Assembly (NCBI RefSeq): GCF_002067035.1
Contig: NZ_MVQB01000019.1
Span: 1-64,000, forward strand
Length of the DNA: 64,000 nt
Reading direction: 5' to 3'
Origin: Methanoregula sp. PtaB.Bin085
Lineage (GTDB): Archaea > Halobacteriota > Methanomicrobia > Methanomicrobiales > Methanospirillaceae
A program made the position numbers and the translations under genes. Position 1 is the first letter of the stretch; every line of letters starts with the position of its first letter. Positions 18,512-26,960 of the stretch are shown here, in pieces. The notes below the pieces were generated by a model. That model saw nothing but the letters and a program-made list of their open reading frames with translations. It ran no database searches and was not told where the DNA came from.

Positions 18512-19390
18512 ATGAAAATAACAAGCATGAGATCCCTGCTCATCCTGGTTGCTGCCCTGCTCATCCTTGCCGGGACGGCGGCAGCGTTCCAGAACATTAC
18601 GGCAAACGACAGTATCTATTACAAGGAAGTCGGGGGTGCAACGTGCGCCGACCATGCCATCCCGGGCCTCAAGGGCCAGAGCCTCCTTGCGATCGTGGAG
18701 TTATCCGGTCACAGCGAGGTCACTATTGACGGAAAACAGGTACAGGCAGACGGGTCGGGGACCTACCAGGAACACCCGGTAAACTACTATGTAACCACAC
18801 CGGGAACCCATCACATTGTCATCTCCCAGCCGGGCTATACCTATTATATCGCCTACCGGAGCGTCTGTGCCGGCAAGGTGACCTATGCGTACTATGACCA
18901 GGAAGCGCACCTCTTCCAGGGGACGACGCGCTCTCCTGTCCCGACAACCGTACCGGTGACTGCCACCAGTACCGTTACCGCGACACCATCCGGAGGTTCT
19001 CCGGAGTATGGCGCCCTGAAATCGGCTCTTGGAACGCAGTCGAACCCTGAAAACCTCGGATCGCTTGCGATCGCCACCGATCCGCCCGGTGCTGTCATCT
19101 ATATCGACGGCATCAAGCAGGGGATCACCCCTGCCACCATCCCGGGGATCGCTCCCGGCAGCCACACGCTCCTTTTGAGGCTCGACGGTTATGATGACCT
19201 GTCCATCCCGGTCGTTGTTTCCGCGGGAAGAACACACACATACTCCTCCGCACTGCAGAAGAGCAGCGGAGCAGCAGCACCGGCACCGGTTGTCCCGACA
19301 ACGAAGAGGAGCGGCGCCCCGGGAGCCGGGATCGTTGCTGCGGCATGCCTGATCGCCGCGGGCGTTGTTCTTTGCAGAAAATCCCCGTAA
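18512..19390 (+). CDS. Secreted PEGA-domain protein
   Basis: 292 residues. The signal peptide ends near GTAAAF. The N-terminal half is a diverged PEGA-like fold with YYKEVGGATCADHAIPG and pairs of Cys. A clear PEGA module follows after residue 180 (GAVIYIDGIKQGITPATIPG). The end, GAPGAGIVAAACLIAAGVVLCRKSP, has the hydrophobic-plus-basic tail of the neighbouring PGF proteins, but with PGAG in place of PGFG. It lies 82 bases after the preceding PEGA gene. Likely surface protein; partner unknown. Confidence 0.82.
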   Translation: MKITSMRSLLILVAALLILAGTAAAFQNITANDSIYYKEVGGATCADHAIPGLKGQSLLAIVELSGHSEVTIDGKQVQADGSGTYQEHPVNYYVTTPGTHHIVISQPGYTYYIAYRSVCAGKVTYAYYDQEAHLFQGTTRSPVPTTVPVTATSTVTATPSGGSPEYGALKSALGTQSNPENLGSLAIATDPPGAVIYIDGIKQGITPATIPGIAPGSHTLLLRLDGYDDLSIPVVVSAGRTHTYSSALQKSSGAAAPAPVVPTTKRSGAPGAGIVAAACLIAAGVVLCRKSP

Positions 19391-19471
19391 TCCTTTTTCC
19401 AGTCCTTCGGAATCCATGATGCCGCCGGGAATAACTGTAATATTAAAATGGTTGGGGCAGTACAGCTGAGT

Positions 19472-19993
19472 ATGAATCAAGGAACGATTCTTCTTGTTGC
19501 AATACTCTGTATAGCCGCGATTCCCGCAGGCACCCTTGCGGAAAACTACATGGGCGGTGAGATCGTTCTGGGCGGCGGAGCCCCGGGCGGCACTATCCGG
19601 ATCACCGAAATTCCCACAACCGCTGTCAGGACAACCGCGGCCCCGGCAGCGGCAGCCACCGGCTCCGTCTCGATCCAGACATCCCCCGCCGGCGCGACCG
19701 TGTATATCGACGGTGTCCGGCAGGGGATCTCCCCCGCCGTGATTCCCGGCCTTTCGCCCGGGGCACACACGATCCTCCTGAAAAAGGATGGCTATTCGGA
19801 CCTGTCCGTTACGGCTCCGGTGACCGGGGGGCAGACAAAGGAGCTGGTGCTGGTGATGACGAAACTCGCGGCCGCAGGAACGGCAACGCCCCCGACCCCG
19901 GCACCCCCCACGCGGAAGACGCCGGGATTCGAAATGATTTCCGGGATCACAGCGCTCGGTGCCGCGATCGTTGCCAGAAAGAAATTCCGGTAA
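19472..19993 (+). CDS. Small secreted PEGA protein with PGF-type tail
   Basis: An upstream in-frame ATG exists at 19448, but the ATG at 19472 places the signal peptide (MNQGTILLVAILCIAAIPAG) at the N-terminus, giving 173 residues. One PEGA module (GATVYIDGVRQGISPAVIPG) is followed by a Pro/Thr linker and TPGFEMISGITALGAAIVAR with a basic end, a PGF-type sorting signal. It is the third of three adjacent PEGA genes with very similar modules and probably arose by local duplication. Start choice is uncertain. Confidence 0.8.
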   Translation: MNQGTILLVAILCIAAIPAGTLAENYMGGEIVLGGGAPGGTIRITEIPTTAVRTTAAPAAAATGSVSIQTSPAGATVYIDGVRQGISPAVIPGLSPGAHTILLKKDGYSDLSVTAPVTGGQTKELVLVMTKLAAAGTATPPTPAPPTRKTPGFEMISGITALGAAIVARKKFR

Positions 19994-20091
19994 TCTTTTT
20001 CCTCACGGGTCCCCGTTTTTCCAAAGAGTGTCCGGTCTTCCATCCACAAACCCATTATACCCGCATTGGGTAACCGGTTGCAGATACGAGC

Positions 20092-21363
20092 ATGAAGACA
20101 GGGAACATGGTCCGGCTGCTCCTGCTGTGCATTGTCCTGGCGGGAGGCCTCGCCGTGACGGCGGGGGCTGCAATCCTCAAAACCGACTGGAAGGAACGAG
20201 CTCCTGAAGAAGGGCCGTATCTCGGTATCATCACCCTCCCGGATGCATCGCTCATCTATGCCGGGGGCAGTTCTATCTACATCCGTTCGTGGGATTACAC
20301 CATCCACTGGGGATACCGTCCTGCCCAGGCTGCAGCACTGAGCCTGGATGGTAATCGGGTTGTACTGGGCGAGGGAAACAAGGTGGCGGTCTATGACAAA
20401 AACGGCGTCGAGAACTGGACCCGCAACATGGATGGGTATGTGAAGGCCGTGGCGGTGTCGCCGGACGGATCATCTGTCATCGCAGCTGACGACAAAGGCA
20501 ACTACATCTCATGGAACAGGTATGGCGACTATGTTGCCCGCACCATGAATGCAACGGCACATTCCCTGACGTATTCCCCCGTTTCGGACCTTATTGTTGC
20601 CACGACAGACAGCGGACTGCGTTTTTTCAACCGGAAACTGGAGGTTGAATGGTATGACAACAGGACCGAAAGCAGCGACCGGTTCGTCTGTATTGCCAAT
20701 GACGGATCAACCATCATCACCGCCGGGAGCAGGGAGGCGGCATCGTACCGGAATGACGGGATGCTCACCTGGCGTTCTGAATTGACAAAAGAGCCGATCA
20801 TCGATATGGACTGCTCGTCCGACTGCTCCGTCATCGTTCTCGGAGGGCAGGACAAAGAGGTGGTGGTTCTCGACAGAAAGGGCACTGTCCGCTGGAAGTT
20901 CAGGACCGGACAGTGGGTCAATGCAGTCAGCGTCTCCCGTGACGGATCGGTGATCGCTTCCGGAGGGATCGACCGGAATCTCACCGTCTTTGACCGGAGC
21001 GGCAGCATCCTTACCTGGAAGAAGACCGACGACATCATCCAGCCCCGCTCCGTTGCTGTCAGCAGCGACGGCAGGAAGATCGTGGTTGCCGACCAGCGCA
21101 ACATCTACGGCTTTACCGTGCTCGGGGATTTTGCTGTCCCAGAAATCACGATAACCTCTGTACAGGACACGTTCACCGTGGTGCCGACAACGAATCCGGC
21201 ACCGGTCCCGACCACGACCGTGACCACGGCAGCCATGACAACCGTTCCGGCAACTCCGTCACCAGCGGTTCCGGCCAGGCCGACAACGTATGCGGCGGCT
21301 GATCCCCTGCCCGTTCTTCTAGCGCTTGCGGCAGCCTGCCTGCTCATGCGCATGCAGCGCTGA
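20092..21363 (+). CDS. Secreted WD40/PQQ-like beta-propeller protein, tail-anchored
   Basis: 423 residues. The signal peptide is MVRLLLLCIVLAGGLAVTAGA. About seven propeller-type repeats follow, with motifs such as AVSPDGSSVIAADDKGNYISW, SVSRDGSVIASGGIDRNLTVF and SVAVSSDGRKIVVAD. After these comes a Thr/Pro/Val linker, then a C-terminal hydrophobic segment (LPVLLALAAACLLMRMQR) that could anchor it. The repeats resemble archaeal outer-surface propellers fused to similar tails. Ligand and role are unknown. It ends the run of secreted proteins on this strand; the next gene converges on it. Confidence 0.82.
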   Translation: MKTGNMVRLLLLCIVLAGGLAVTAGAAILKTDWKERAPEEGPYLGIITLPDASLIYAGGSSIYIRSWDYTIHWGYRPAQAAALSLDGNRVVLGEGNKVAVYDKNGVENWTRNMDGYVKAVAVSPDGSSVIAADDKGNYISWNRYGDYVARTMNATAHSLTYSPVSDLIVATTDSGLRFFNRKLEVEWYDNRTESSDRFVCIANDGSTIITAGSREAASYRNDGMLTWRSELTKEPIIDMDCSSDCSVIVLGGQDKEVVVLDRKGTVRWKFRTGQWVNAVSVSRDGSVIASGGIDRNLTVFDRSGSILTWKKTDDIIQPRSVAVSSDGRKIVVADQRNIYGFTVLGDFAVPEITITSVQDTFTVVPTTNPAPVPTTTVTTAAMTTVPATPSPAVPARPTTYAAADPLPVLLALAAACLLMRMQR

Positions 21364-21416
21364 AAAGAAGGGTCGGTCAGAACGGAATTCCCTGACCGTA
21401 AAGGAAAAGGGTGGGA

Positions 21417-21602
21417 TTAGTTCTCCCTTTTGAACTCGCCGGTATAGATGAACGTAGCCAGCGCGACAATGCCCGAAAGCACAAAGATCAGGATCACGAT
21501 AGTGATACCGCCGCTCTCGATCATCGGGTACGCGCTGAAGATCATCAGGCCGACAGTAAGGAATACCAGGATGGTATTCATGTAACGGAGTCCTTGTTCC
21601 AT
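21417..21602 (-). CDS. Small two-helix membrane protein
   Basis: 61 residues forming two transmembrane helices (MNTILVFLTVGLMIFSAYPM and ITIVILIFVLSGIVALATFI) with a charged C-terminus. An internal ATG eight codons in has GGA about 8 bases upstream and may be the true start. The gene occupies an otherwise empty stretch between converging neighbours, and its composition is coding-like. I do not recognise the family. Possible alternative: a spurious frame, but two clean helices argue against that. Confidence 0.6.
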   Translation of the reverse strand: MEQGLRYMNTILVFLTVGLMIFSAYPMIESGGITIVILIFVLSGIVALATFIYTGEFKREN

Positions 21603-21683
21603 AGGTAGTAGTTTTTTGCCTTTTATTTAATAGTTTTGGGTAAACTGGGTAAACCACCCGTTTTTTTGGGAAAAACGGAAAAA

Positions 21684-23210
21684 TCAGAAGAATTTAATCC
21701 GCGCTGCCCCGACCCGGAAGTACCCGAACGGCATGTGCACGCGGTCACCATACACCTGTTTCAGCAGGTTGATATACCGGTCGTCTTCCGCCATCATGTA
21801 CTCGTGCCTGCCATCGGCCGACTCGATGGAGATTTTGAATTCATTGTATTCGAAGTCGCCGGAACCCGTGTCCTTCAGCTTGAGGTTGATGGCGGTGATC
21901 CGGGAATTTTCGATCGCAAAATTACCGGGGGTTTCTGCAAGTGCCATATCCGGAGGCATCGCTTCGTAGCGGGTTGCATACCCGAACTGGGCGGCCATCT
22001 GGTCTTTCATGATCCCGAAGAATCCTTTGCCTTCCGCTTTTGCCTTTGCCTGAGCCTCTGCTACTGCCGCCGTGATCATCGCAGAGGTCATCTGGACGAG
22101 GATCATGCGCCGGCTGGTGATGACAATGTTCCAGGTGTCCCACGATGCGCCGAGGAACTTCACCTTCCGCGTATTGGCGATGACACCGATGACTTCTTCG
22201 CCGCCCGGTGTTACCGGGACGCCGGGCCGAAAGGAAGGATCACCACCACCGGAGGGGGCAGAACCGACCGCTGCGCCGCAGCTGCCGCAGAATTTTGTCG
22301 TACCGGTGATGGGTGCACCGCAGCTGCCGCAGAATTTACCTGCCGGAGGTGCCGGGGGGGCAGGCGGGGCGGCGGGTTTTGCGGCAACAACGGGCGACCC
22401 GCAGATCCCGCAGAACTTCTCGGAGCCGGAGACGGGGCTGCCGCAGGAGGCGCAGGTATAGCCACCCTGTGCCGGGGCTGCTGCAGGTGCCGGCGGGGGT
22501 GCCTGGTAGGCCGGTGCCGGAGGCTGGTAGGGTGCCGGAGCGGGAACGGGCATGTCCGGGACTTTCACAAGGCACTTGCTGCAGAACTTATCGCCCGGTT
22601 TGATCGGGTTGCCGCACGCCTTGCATACAAGCCCGCCGGCAGGGGCAGCCGGGGGGGCGGCAACCGGTGCCGGAGGGGTGTACTGCGGAGGCGGCGGGGG
22701 CTGGTAGGCCGGTGCCGGAGGCTGGTAGGGTGCCGGAGCGGGAACGGGCATCTCCGGGACTTTCACAAGGCACTTGCTGCAGAACTTGTCGCCCGGTTTG
22801 ATCGGGTTGCCGCACGCTTTGCAGACAAGCCCGGCCGGAGCGGCGAACGGGGCTGCATACTGCTGGGCGGGGGGCTGGTACGCCGGTGCCGGCGGCGGGG
22901 GCTGGTAGACCGGCGGGGGTGGCGGGGGAGCCTGGTACACCGGTGACGGCGCCACGGCCGGGGCGGAAACTGCAGCATTCCCTGCCTTTGCTCCGCAGAC
23001 CCCGCAGAACTTCTCATCGGGTGCGAGAGATGCGCCACAGGATCGGCAGACAGGCCCGGCAACAGGCGGCGACGCAGCAGGAGCTGCTGCAGGGGCTGAT
23101 GCAGGAGCTGATGCAGCAACGGGCGGTTCTTCGGCAAGCGACGCCCCGCAGGATCGGCAGAATTTCTGCGTGGCGCCTACACTTTTACCGCATTCGGGGC
23201 AGAACGGCAT
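21684..23210 (-). CDS. Protein with six zinc ribbons and a C-terminal PH-like domain
   Basis: 508 residues. Six short CxxC...CxxC zinc ribbons (for example CPECGKSVGATQKFCRSCG) are strung along the first 310 residues, joined by long Ala/Pro/Tyr linkers. Ribbons three and four are almost identical at protein and DNA level (CKACGNPIKPGDKFCSKC). The last 165 residues form a globular domain beginning GEEVIGVIANTRKVKF, of the type that resembles PH-like membrane-protein sensor domains. No transmembrane segment is seen. It is probably a protein- or nucleic-acid-binding scaffold. It lies 66 bases after another zinc-ribbon gene and is probably co-transcribed with it. Confidence 0.8.
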   Translation of the reverse strand: MPFCPECGKSVGATQKFCRSCGASLAEEPPVAASAPASAPAAAPAASPPVAGPVCRSCGASLAPDEKFCGVCGAKAGNAAVSAPAVAPSPVYQAPPPPPPVYQPPPPAPAYQPPAQQYAAPFAAPAGLVCKACGNPIKPGDKFCSKCLVKVPEMPVPAPAPYQPPAPAYQPPPPPQYTPPAPVAAPPAAPAGGLVCKACGNPIKPGDKFCSKCLVKVPDMPVPAPAPYQPPAPAYQAPPPAPAAAPAQGGYTCASCGSPVSGSEKFCGICGSPVVAAKPAAPPAPPAPPAGKFCGSCGAPITGTTKFCGSCGAAVGSAPSGGGDPSFRPGVPVTPGGEEVIGVIANTRKVKFLGASWDTWNIVITSRRMILVQMTSAMITAAVAEAQAKAKAEGKGFFGIMKDQMAAQFGYATRYEAMPPDMALAETPGNFAIENSRITAINLKLKDTGSGDFEYNEFKISIESADGRHEYMMAEDDRYINLLKQVYGDRVHMPFGYFRVGAARIKFF

Positions 23211-23276
23211 AGGATAATCACGTAAGAGTCATTGTACCCGCTCTCTTAAGAGGATTGCTTTTGTCAGGGGGAATGT

Positions 23277-23969
23277 TCAGATTCGCATGTTCCGGGCAGC
23301 TGCGGCAGGAGCATACTGCCGGACAAACGCAAGCACCCGGGGATAGTTCTCTTCCGTGCAGTAGAGGACGACCGGGCTGATCAGCCACGGTGAACGGAAG
23401 ACAATGGATCGCAGGGAGGGATAGACCGAGATAAAACGGACATCGTTCCATTCAAGGGTATTGTATTCCTGCGATATGGCGATGAGCCCGGCACCCGTGC
23501 CCCCCATGGATCCCATGAGTGCCGCACCGGCCGTTGCCGCCCGGTCAATGCCTGCGGTCATCCTGCCGGCCCTGTGGCTGACTCCATCGGGCCCGATGCA
23601 GAATGTTGTCAGGAGTCCTCCGCCGGTCACGATATGGAGGATGGCAGTCACGAACAGAAAGACCAGCGCCATGAAAGCGCCCACTACAACAAACATCAGG
23701 AGCATATCGTCTGCCCCGGTTATGAGACGGAAGACTGACCCGAGAATTATCCCGAGGAGAAGGGGGATACCGATACACTGAGCAACGAGATACGGGTTGG
23801 TTATCAGCGGAATCTTCCGTTCCCAGATCAGGAACTCCCGATCGCCGCTGCCTGGTTCAGCCGCACCGGCGTGATCGGATCCGGCCGGGGCGGGGAGCAT
23901 CGCCCCGCAGGAGGTACAGAACGTGCTGGTATCCGGCACTGCCATCCCGCACGCTTCACACACGATCAT
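23277..23969 (-). CDS. Zinc-ribbon membrane protein
   Basis: 230 residues. An N-terminal zinc ribbon (CEACGMAVPDTSTFCTSCG, residues 4-22) is followed by two transmembrane segments (about 60-80 and 87-115). A PH-like cytosolic region has HRAGRMTAGIDRAATAGAAL and ends in a basic tail. The combination resembles the neighbouring six-ribbon protein's C-terminal domain placed on a membrane anchor. It begins 9 bases after the stop of the 105-residue gene upstream, so they are an operon. Function unknown. Confidence 0.78.
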   Translation of the reverse strand: MIVCEACGMAVPDTSTFCTSCGAMLPAPAGSDHAGAAEPGSGDREFLIWERKIPLITNPYLVAQCIGIPLLLGIILGSVFRLITGADDMLLMFVVVGAFMALVFLFVTAILHIVTGGGLLTTFCIGPDGVSHRAGRMTAGIDRAATAGAALMGSMGGTGAGLIAISQEYNTLEWNDVRFISVYPSLRSIVFRSPWLISPVVLYCTEENYPRVLAFVRQYAPAAAARNMRI

Positions 23970-23978
23970 GCCGGGAAT

Positions 23979-24296
23979 TTAGTCCTCAACCGTGCTCTTT
24001 GCACGCTTGACCCGTTCCTTGGTGGTGAATCCGGTGACCACGTCAAGGTAAGTCCGGAACCGCTTGTTGGTATCGATGATCACATCATCGGAAGTGCCGG
24101 TATCGGACTCCGTGTCGATGATGACCGACTTGCTGCCGGCACCGATGATCACATCGAGACGCTTGAGTGCCCCGTACCTGATCCGGTACCCCTTGTCGGT
24201 CTTTTCCGGCTCTTTTCCGAAACAGACCTTCAGCTGCGCAACGGCCCGTTCCTCAAGATCTTTTGTCAGCCCTCGCTTGATGGGGTATTCTTGCAT
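23979..24296 (-). CDS. Conserved archaeal hypothetical protein (DUF5611-like)
   Basis: 105 residues, soluble, starting MQEYPIKRGLTKDLEE and continuing into an alpha/beta fold with two charged strands (RIRYGALKRLDVIIG, KSVIIDTESD). It resembles the small euryarchaeal DUF5611 family, but I judge that from memory of the N-terminal pattern only. Its ATG is just 34 bases from the divergent ATG of the PAC2 gene, so at least one of the two must be transcribed from a promoter overlapping the other's start. It heads the operon with the two zinc-ribbon genes. Confidence 0.72.
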   Translation of the reverse strand: MQEYPIKRGLTKDLEERAVAQLKVCFGKEPEKTDKGYRIRYGALKRLDVIIGAGSKSVIIDTESDTGTSDDVIIDTNKRFRTYLDVVTGFTTKERVKRAKSTVED

Positions 24297-24330
24297 AATA
24301 CTTTTTTACTCGTGGGTGTATGTTAATCTA

Positions 24331-25068
24331 ATGACGGCAGAACAATCAACCGATCTCAGGATCTTTTCAAAACCCCTGCCGCTCAACGGGGCGGTCCTCA
24401 TGGGTTTTCCGGGGAGCGGGCTTGTCGGGACCATCGCACTCCAGTACATGGTGGACCAGATGGAGTTCGAGCAGGTCGGATCGATGACCTCGAAGTTCTT
24501 CCCCCCGCTCGCCATGATGAACCGTGGCATCATCAACGACCCGGTCCGCCTCTATTCCAAGAACAACGATAAATTCAATATTACTGCCATCGTCGCGGAC
24601 ATACCGATCTCCCCGATGATCTGCTACGAGATCTCCAACGGCATCCTCGACTGGTTGATACCGTATAAGCCCAAAGAGGTCCTCACGATTGCCGGGATCG
24701 TCACGAACGAACCGGAGAAACGGGTCTTCGGCGTTGCAACGTCGACCGGTGCCCTCGCCCGGATTCAGGACCACACGATCATGCTCCCGATCGGCAGCAT
24801 CTCCGGTATCGCCTCGAGTATCCTGACAGAATGCAAGGTCAGGGGGATCAACGGCTACGGCCTGCTGGGCGAGACCGTGAACGCCCCCGATCCCCGGGCA
24901 TCTGCCGCAACCATCGAGGTCCTCAACAAGCTTTACGATCTCGGGCTCGATACCCAGCCCCTGATCGAGCAGGCGGTCGAGATCGAGCAGAGCATGGGAA
25001 AACTCGCTGAAGAAGTCCAGCAGCAGGCAGAGCAGACACCGAAAAAAGACCTGCCGATGTACGGGTGA
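24331..25068 (+). CDS. PAC2 family protein (proteasome assembly chaperone-like)
   Basis: 245 residues from the ATG at 24331; the frame is open further upstream, but that part is antisense to the divergent gene. The N-terminus has LMGFPGSGLVGTIALQYMVD, typical of archaeal PAC2 proteins related to eukaryotic proteasome assembly chaperone 2. Later motifs include GIVTNEPEKRVFGVATS and GYGLLGETVN. The C-terminal 40 residues are a charged coiled-coil-like tail. Family members are thought to act on proteasome assembly or as ATP-grasp-like binding proteins; the role here is inferred. The DUF473-like gene follows after 6 bases. Confidence 0.88.
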   Translation: MTAEQSTDLRIFSKPLPLNGAVLMGFPGSGLVGTIALQYMVDQMEFEQVGSMTSKFFPPLAMMNRGIINDPVRLYSKNNDKFNITAIVADIPISPMICYEISNGILDWLIPYKPKEVLTIAGIVTNEPEKRVFGVATSTGALARIQDHTIMLPIGSISGIASSILTECKVRGINGYGLLGETVNAPDPRASAATIEVLNKLYDLGLDTQPLIEQAVEIEQSMGKLAEEVQQQAEQTPKKDLPMYG

Positions 25069-25074
25069 TTCCTG

Positions 25075-25476
25075 ATGCGCTGTGCTGCACTCACCGGCAT
25101 TGCCCCCGAAGTGATCAAGGATATCAAGGCGGGACGGCCCCGCACGATCGAGCTCCAGAGCACGCACAACATCATCACCATCAACTCGGTCGAACCGGGC
25201 CCCGATACCCACATCTTCCTGACCTCCATCGATCTCGACGACCTGGGTCCGGGCGATGCGGGGATCTGCGTGTACGTGCTCTCGACAAGCATCACGATGA
25301 AACGGCTCGTGGAATATTCGCAGGGTGGCAGGTATTATGAGGAGCGCGAGCGGATGTCCGCCCGCGTGCAGGTGAAGTACTGTGCATCCTCCGTCATCAA
25401 GGGCGTGTACCACGAAGGACTGACCAGTCCCGTTGAGGTGGAAGTGCTCAAGTCCTCCTGCTACCATGCAGGGTAA
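25075..25476 (+). CDS. DUF473-like archaeal hypothetical protein
   Basis: 133 residues, soluble, with a compact beta-rich sequence (RTIELQSTHNIITINSVEPG, DLGPGDAGICVYVLSTS, VQVKYCASSVIKGVYHEG). It resembles the methanogen DUF473 family in length and pattern, though the assignment is from memory. It starts 6 bases after the PAC2-family gene and is surely in the same operon, which hints at a shared role. No catalytic motif is obvious. Confidence 0.78.
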   Translation: MRCAALTGIAPEVIKDIKAGRPRTIELQSTHNIITINSVEPGPDTHIFLTSIDLDDLGPGDAGICVYVLSTSITMKRLVEYSQGGRYYEERERMSARVQVKYCASSVIKGVYHEGLTSPVEVEVLKSSCYHAG

Positions 25477-25554
25477 ATTTTTCGGTTCTGTAAAAATCCA
25501 TTCCTTCAATGCACACTGGGAATTAACGGGTGAGACCCCCTCTCCCCCAAAGAG

Positions 25555-25680
25555 GGAGGCAGCCCATGGGTGCAGGCCCCCCTGACCCCCGTTGTCGATC
25601 ATGGAGGAGATGCCCGGATACGGTAACGCTTCACGGGACGGGGGTCGAAAGACCCCGGGCGCCCGTGGTTCCATCCCAAC
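25555..25680. repeat. Interspersed hairpin repeat element, copy 1
   Basis: About 125 bases beginning GGAGGCAGCCCA and ending in GTTCCATCCCAAC. Its core is a 36-base hairpin at 25632-25667: outer stem CACGGG/CCCGTG, inner stem GGGGTC/GACCCC capped by a GAAA tetraloop. The same order of motifs recurs at 57882-58015, where the 36-base core is identical at about 31 positions. A TTTTCTCCAGAGC segment just downstream (about 25702-25714) is shared with the stretch before rnhB near 51640. The 25477-25787 gap contains this element and no gene. Confidence 0.75.
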
Positions 25681-25787
25681 AAAAATCCATACGTCGGCAG
25701 GTTTTCTCCAGAGCCATTTTTTCTTTTCTCATCCCGTCAGACAAAGCCGGCGATACCTGCGGGAACCAGAGGAGAGAGCGGGATGTG

Positions 25788-26663
25788 TTACCGGCGCCGA
25801 ATCACGACAAACGCCATAGCCGCAGCAACTGCCCAGAGGATTGTGGCAGGACCCACGGGGGATTCTTCCACAGGGGTTTCCACGGTCCCCAGCGGCGTGA
25901 GTTTCAGGGTAATCCTTGTCTTGGTCGGAGTCTTGCCCGGAATCGCGGATCCGTTTGCCGATGAGGTACTATTCGGGGGGAGCGGTATGAGTGCCCCTGA
26001 GGAGAAATAAACCCGCTGGTTCCTCACAATCGTGACGGTCGAGGAGTAATCCTCGTATCCCTCCAGTTTCACCAGCACATCGTGCGTCCCGTCCTTGTTT
26101 GTCCTGAATATGAACGGGCTTTTGCCGATCTCATCGCCATCAAGGTAAATCGTTGCACCGGTGGGATTCGTCTCGAAGAAGACGCTGTTTTCCCCGTCGC
26201 CTGAGTCTTCAGGTGTTGTTTCAGTCACCGTCTTTGTCCCGGTGACTGTGGTCGTGGTGGTCGGTTTTGAACTGGTGGAATCGTATATCTGGAATATTCC
26301 TTCTCCGACAGCCCAGTTATCGGATGATATGTCAGTGGGAACAAGGGCGGAGACATCATACTGGCCGACTTTTTTGCCGTTGAGGTTAAATGAGGCGACA
26401 ATCTTCGTCGGGCCGGCAGATTTTATTGTTCCGGTGAACGGGGGTTCACTGGACCCACCGGTCTTGAGCTTGCATTTATTCAGCCTCACCATGGTAGCAC
26501 CGGTCAGCTCTGTTCCGGTGATCGTCAGCGTGAACGTGCCGTCGTTCGGCGCAGTGCTCGGGGAGACACCGGTGATCCTCGGGAGAGCGGCAGCCGGGGG
26601 TATTGCAGCAAGGACAAACAGGAACACAATCATGAGGCAGATACAGAGGGAGAATCGTTTCAT
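25788..26663 (-). CDS. Secreted IPT/TIG + PEGA protein with SPxxP-type tail
   Basis: 291 residues. The signal peptide ends near PPAAALP. An IPT/TIG-like immunoglobulin domain (ITGVSPSTAPNDGTFTLTIT) covers about 28-130. A short Thr-rich linker follows, then a PEGA module (GATIYLDGDEIGKSPFIFRT). The C-terminus reads ESPVGPATILWAVAAAMAFV plus a basic end. This SPxxP-hydrophobic-basic ending is shared with the next two genes and differs from the PGF tails elsewhere in the window. It is probably a cell-surface protein. The three genes share domain order and orientation and look like a duplicated family. Confidence 0.83.
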   Translation of the reverse strand: MKRFSLCICLMIVFLFVLAAIPPAAALPRITGVSPSTAPNDGTFTLTITGTELTGATMVRLNKCKLKTGGSSEPPFTGTIKSAGPTKIVASFNLNGKKVGQYDVSALVPTDISSDNWAVGEGIFQIYDSTSSKPTTTTTVTGTKTVTETTPEDSGDGENSVFFETNPTGATIYLDGDEIGKSPFIFRTNKDGTHDVLVKLEGYEDYSSTVTIVRNQRVYFSSGALIPLPPNSTSSANGSAIPGKTPTKTRITLKLTPLGTVETPVEESPVGPATILWAVAAAMAFVVIRRR

Positions 26664-26960
26664 GCTGGAACATCTTCACCGGAGATTTGGATGAAGAAAT
26701 TTGGTGTCGTTGTTTCATATACCTTCTCAATGAGGCTATTCTCATTCAACGGGTCGTACTGACGAGAATGATGGTGTCCTCTACCTGCGGGCCGGGGACA
26801 TCAGGTACCAGCAGGGTTCATTCTCCTGTATCCGTTCTGGTTCGTTCACGGTACGAGAGGGACGGATATGCATTCATCCTGCGTGTATTTGGCAGGTGAT
26901 AATTACCCCCGGACAGGTTCTGAATGCCGGAAAAAAGGTACTTCTCTTCCCGCGACTGGA
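26664..26960. other. Gap between two surface-protein genes
   Basis: 297 bases between two genes on the minus strand. No gene is supported; the short frames here overlap neighbours and lack features. It should hold the promoter of the 25788-26663 gene. Confidence 0.4.
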
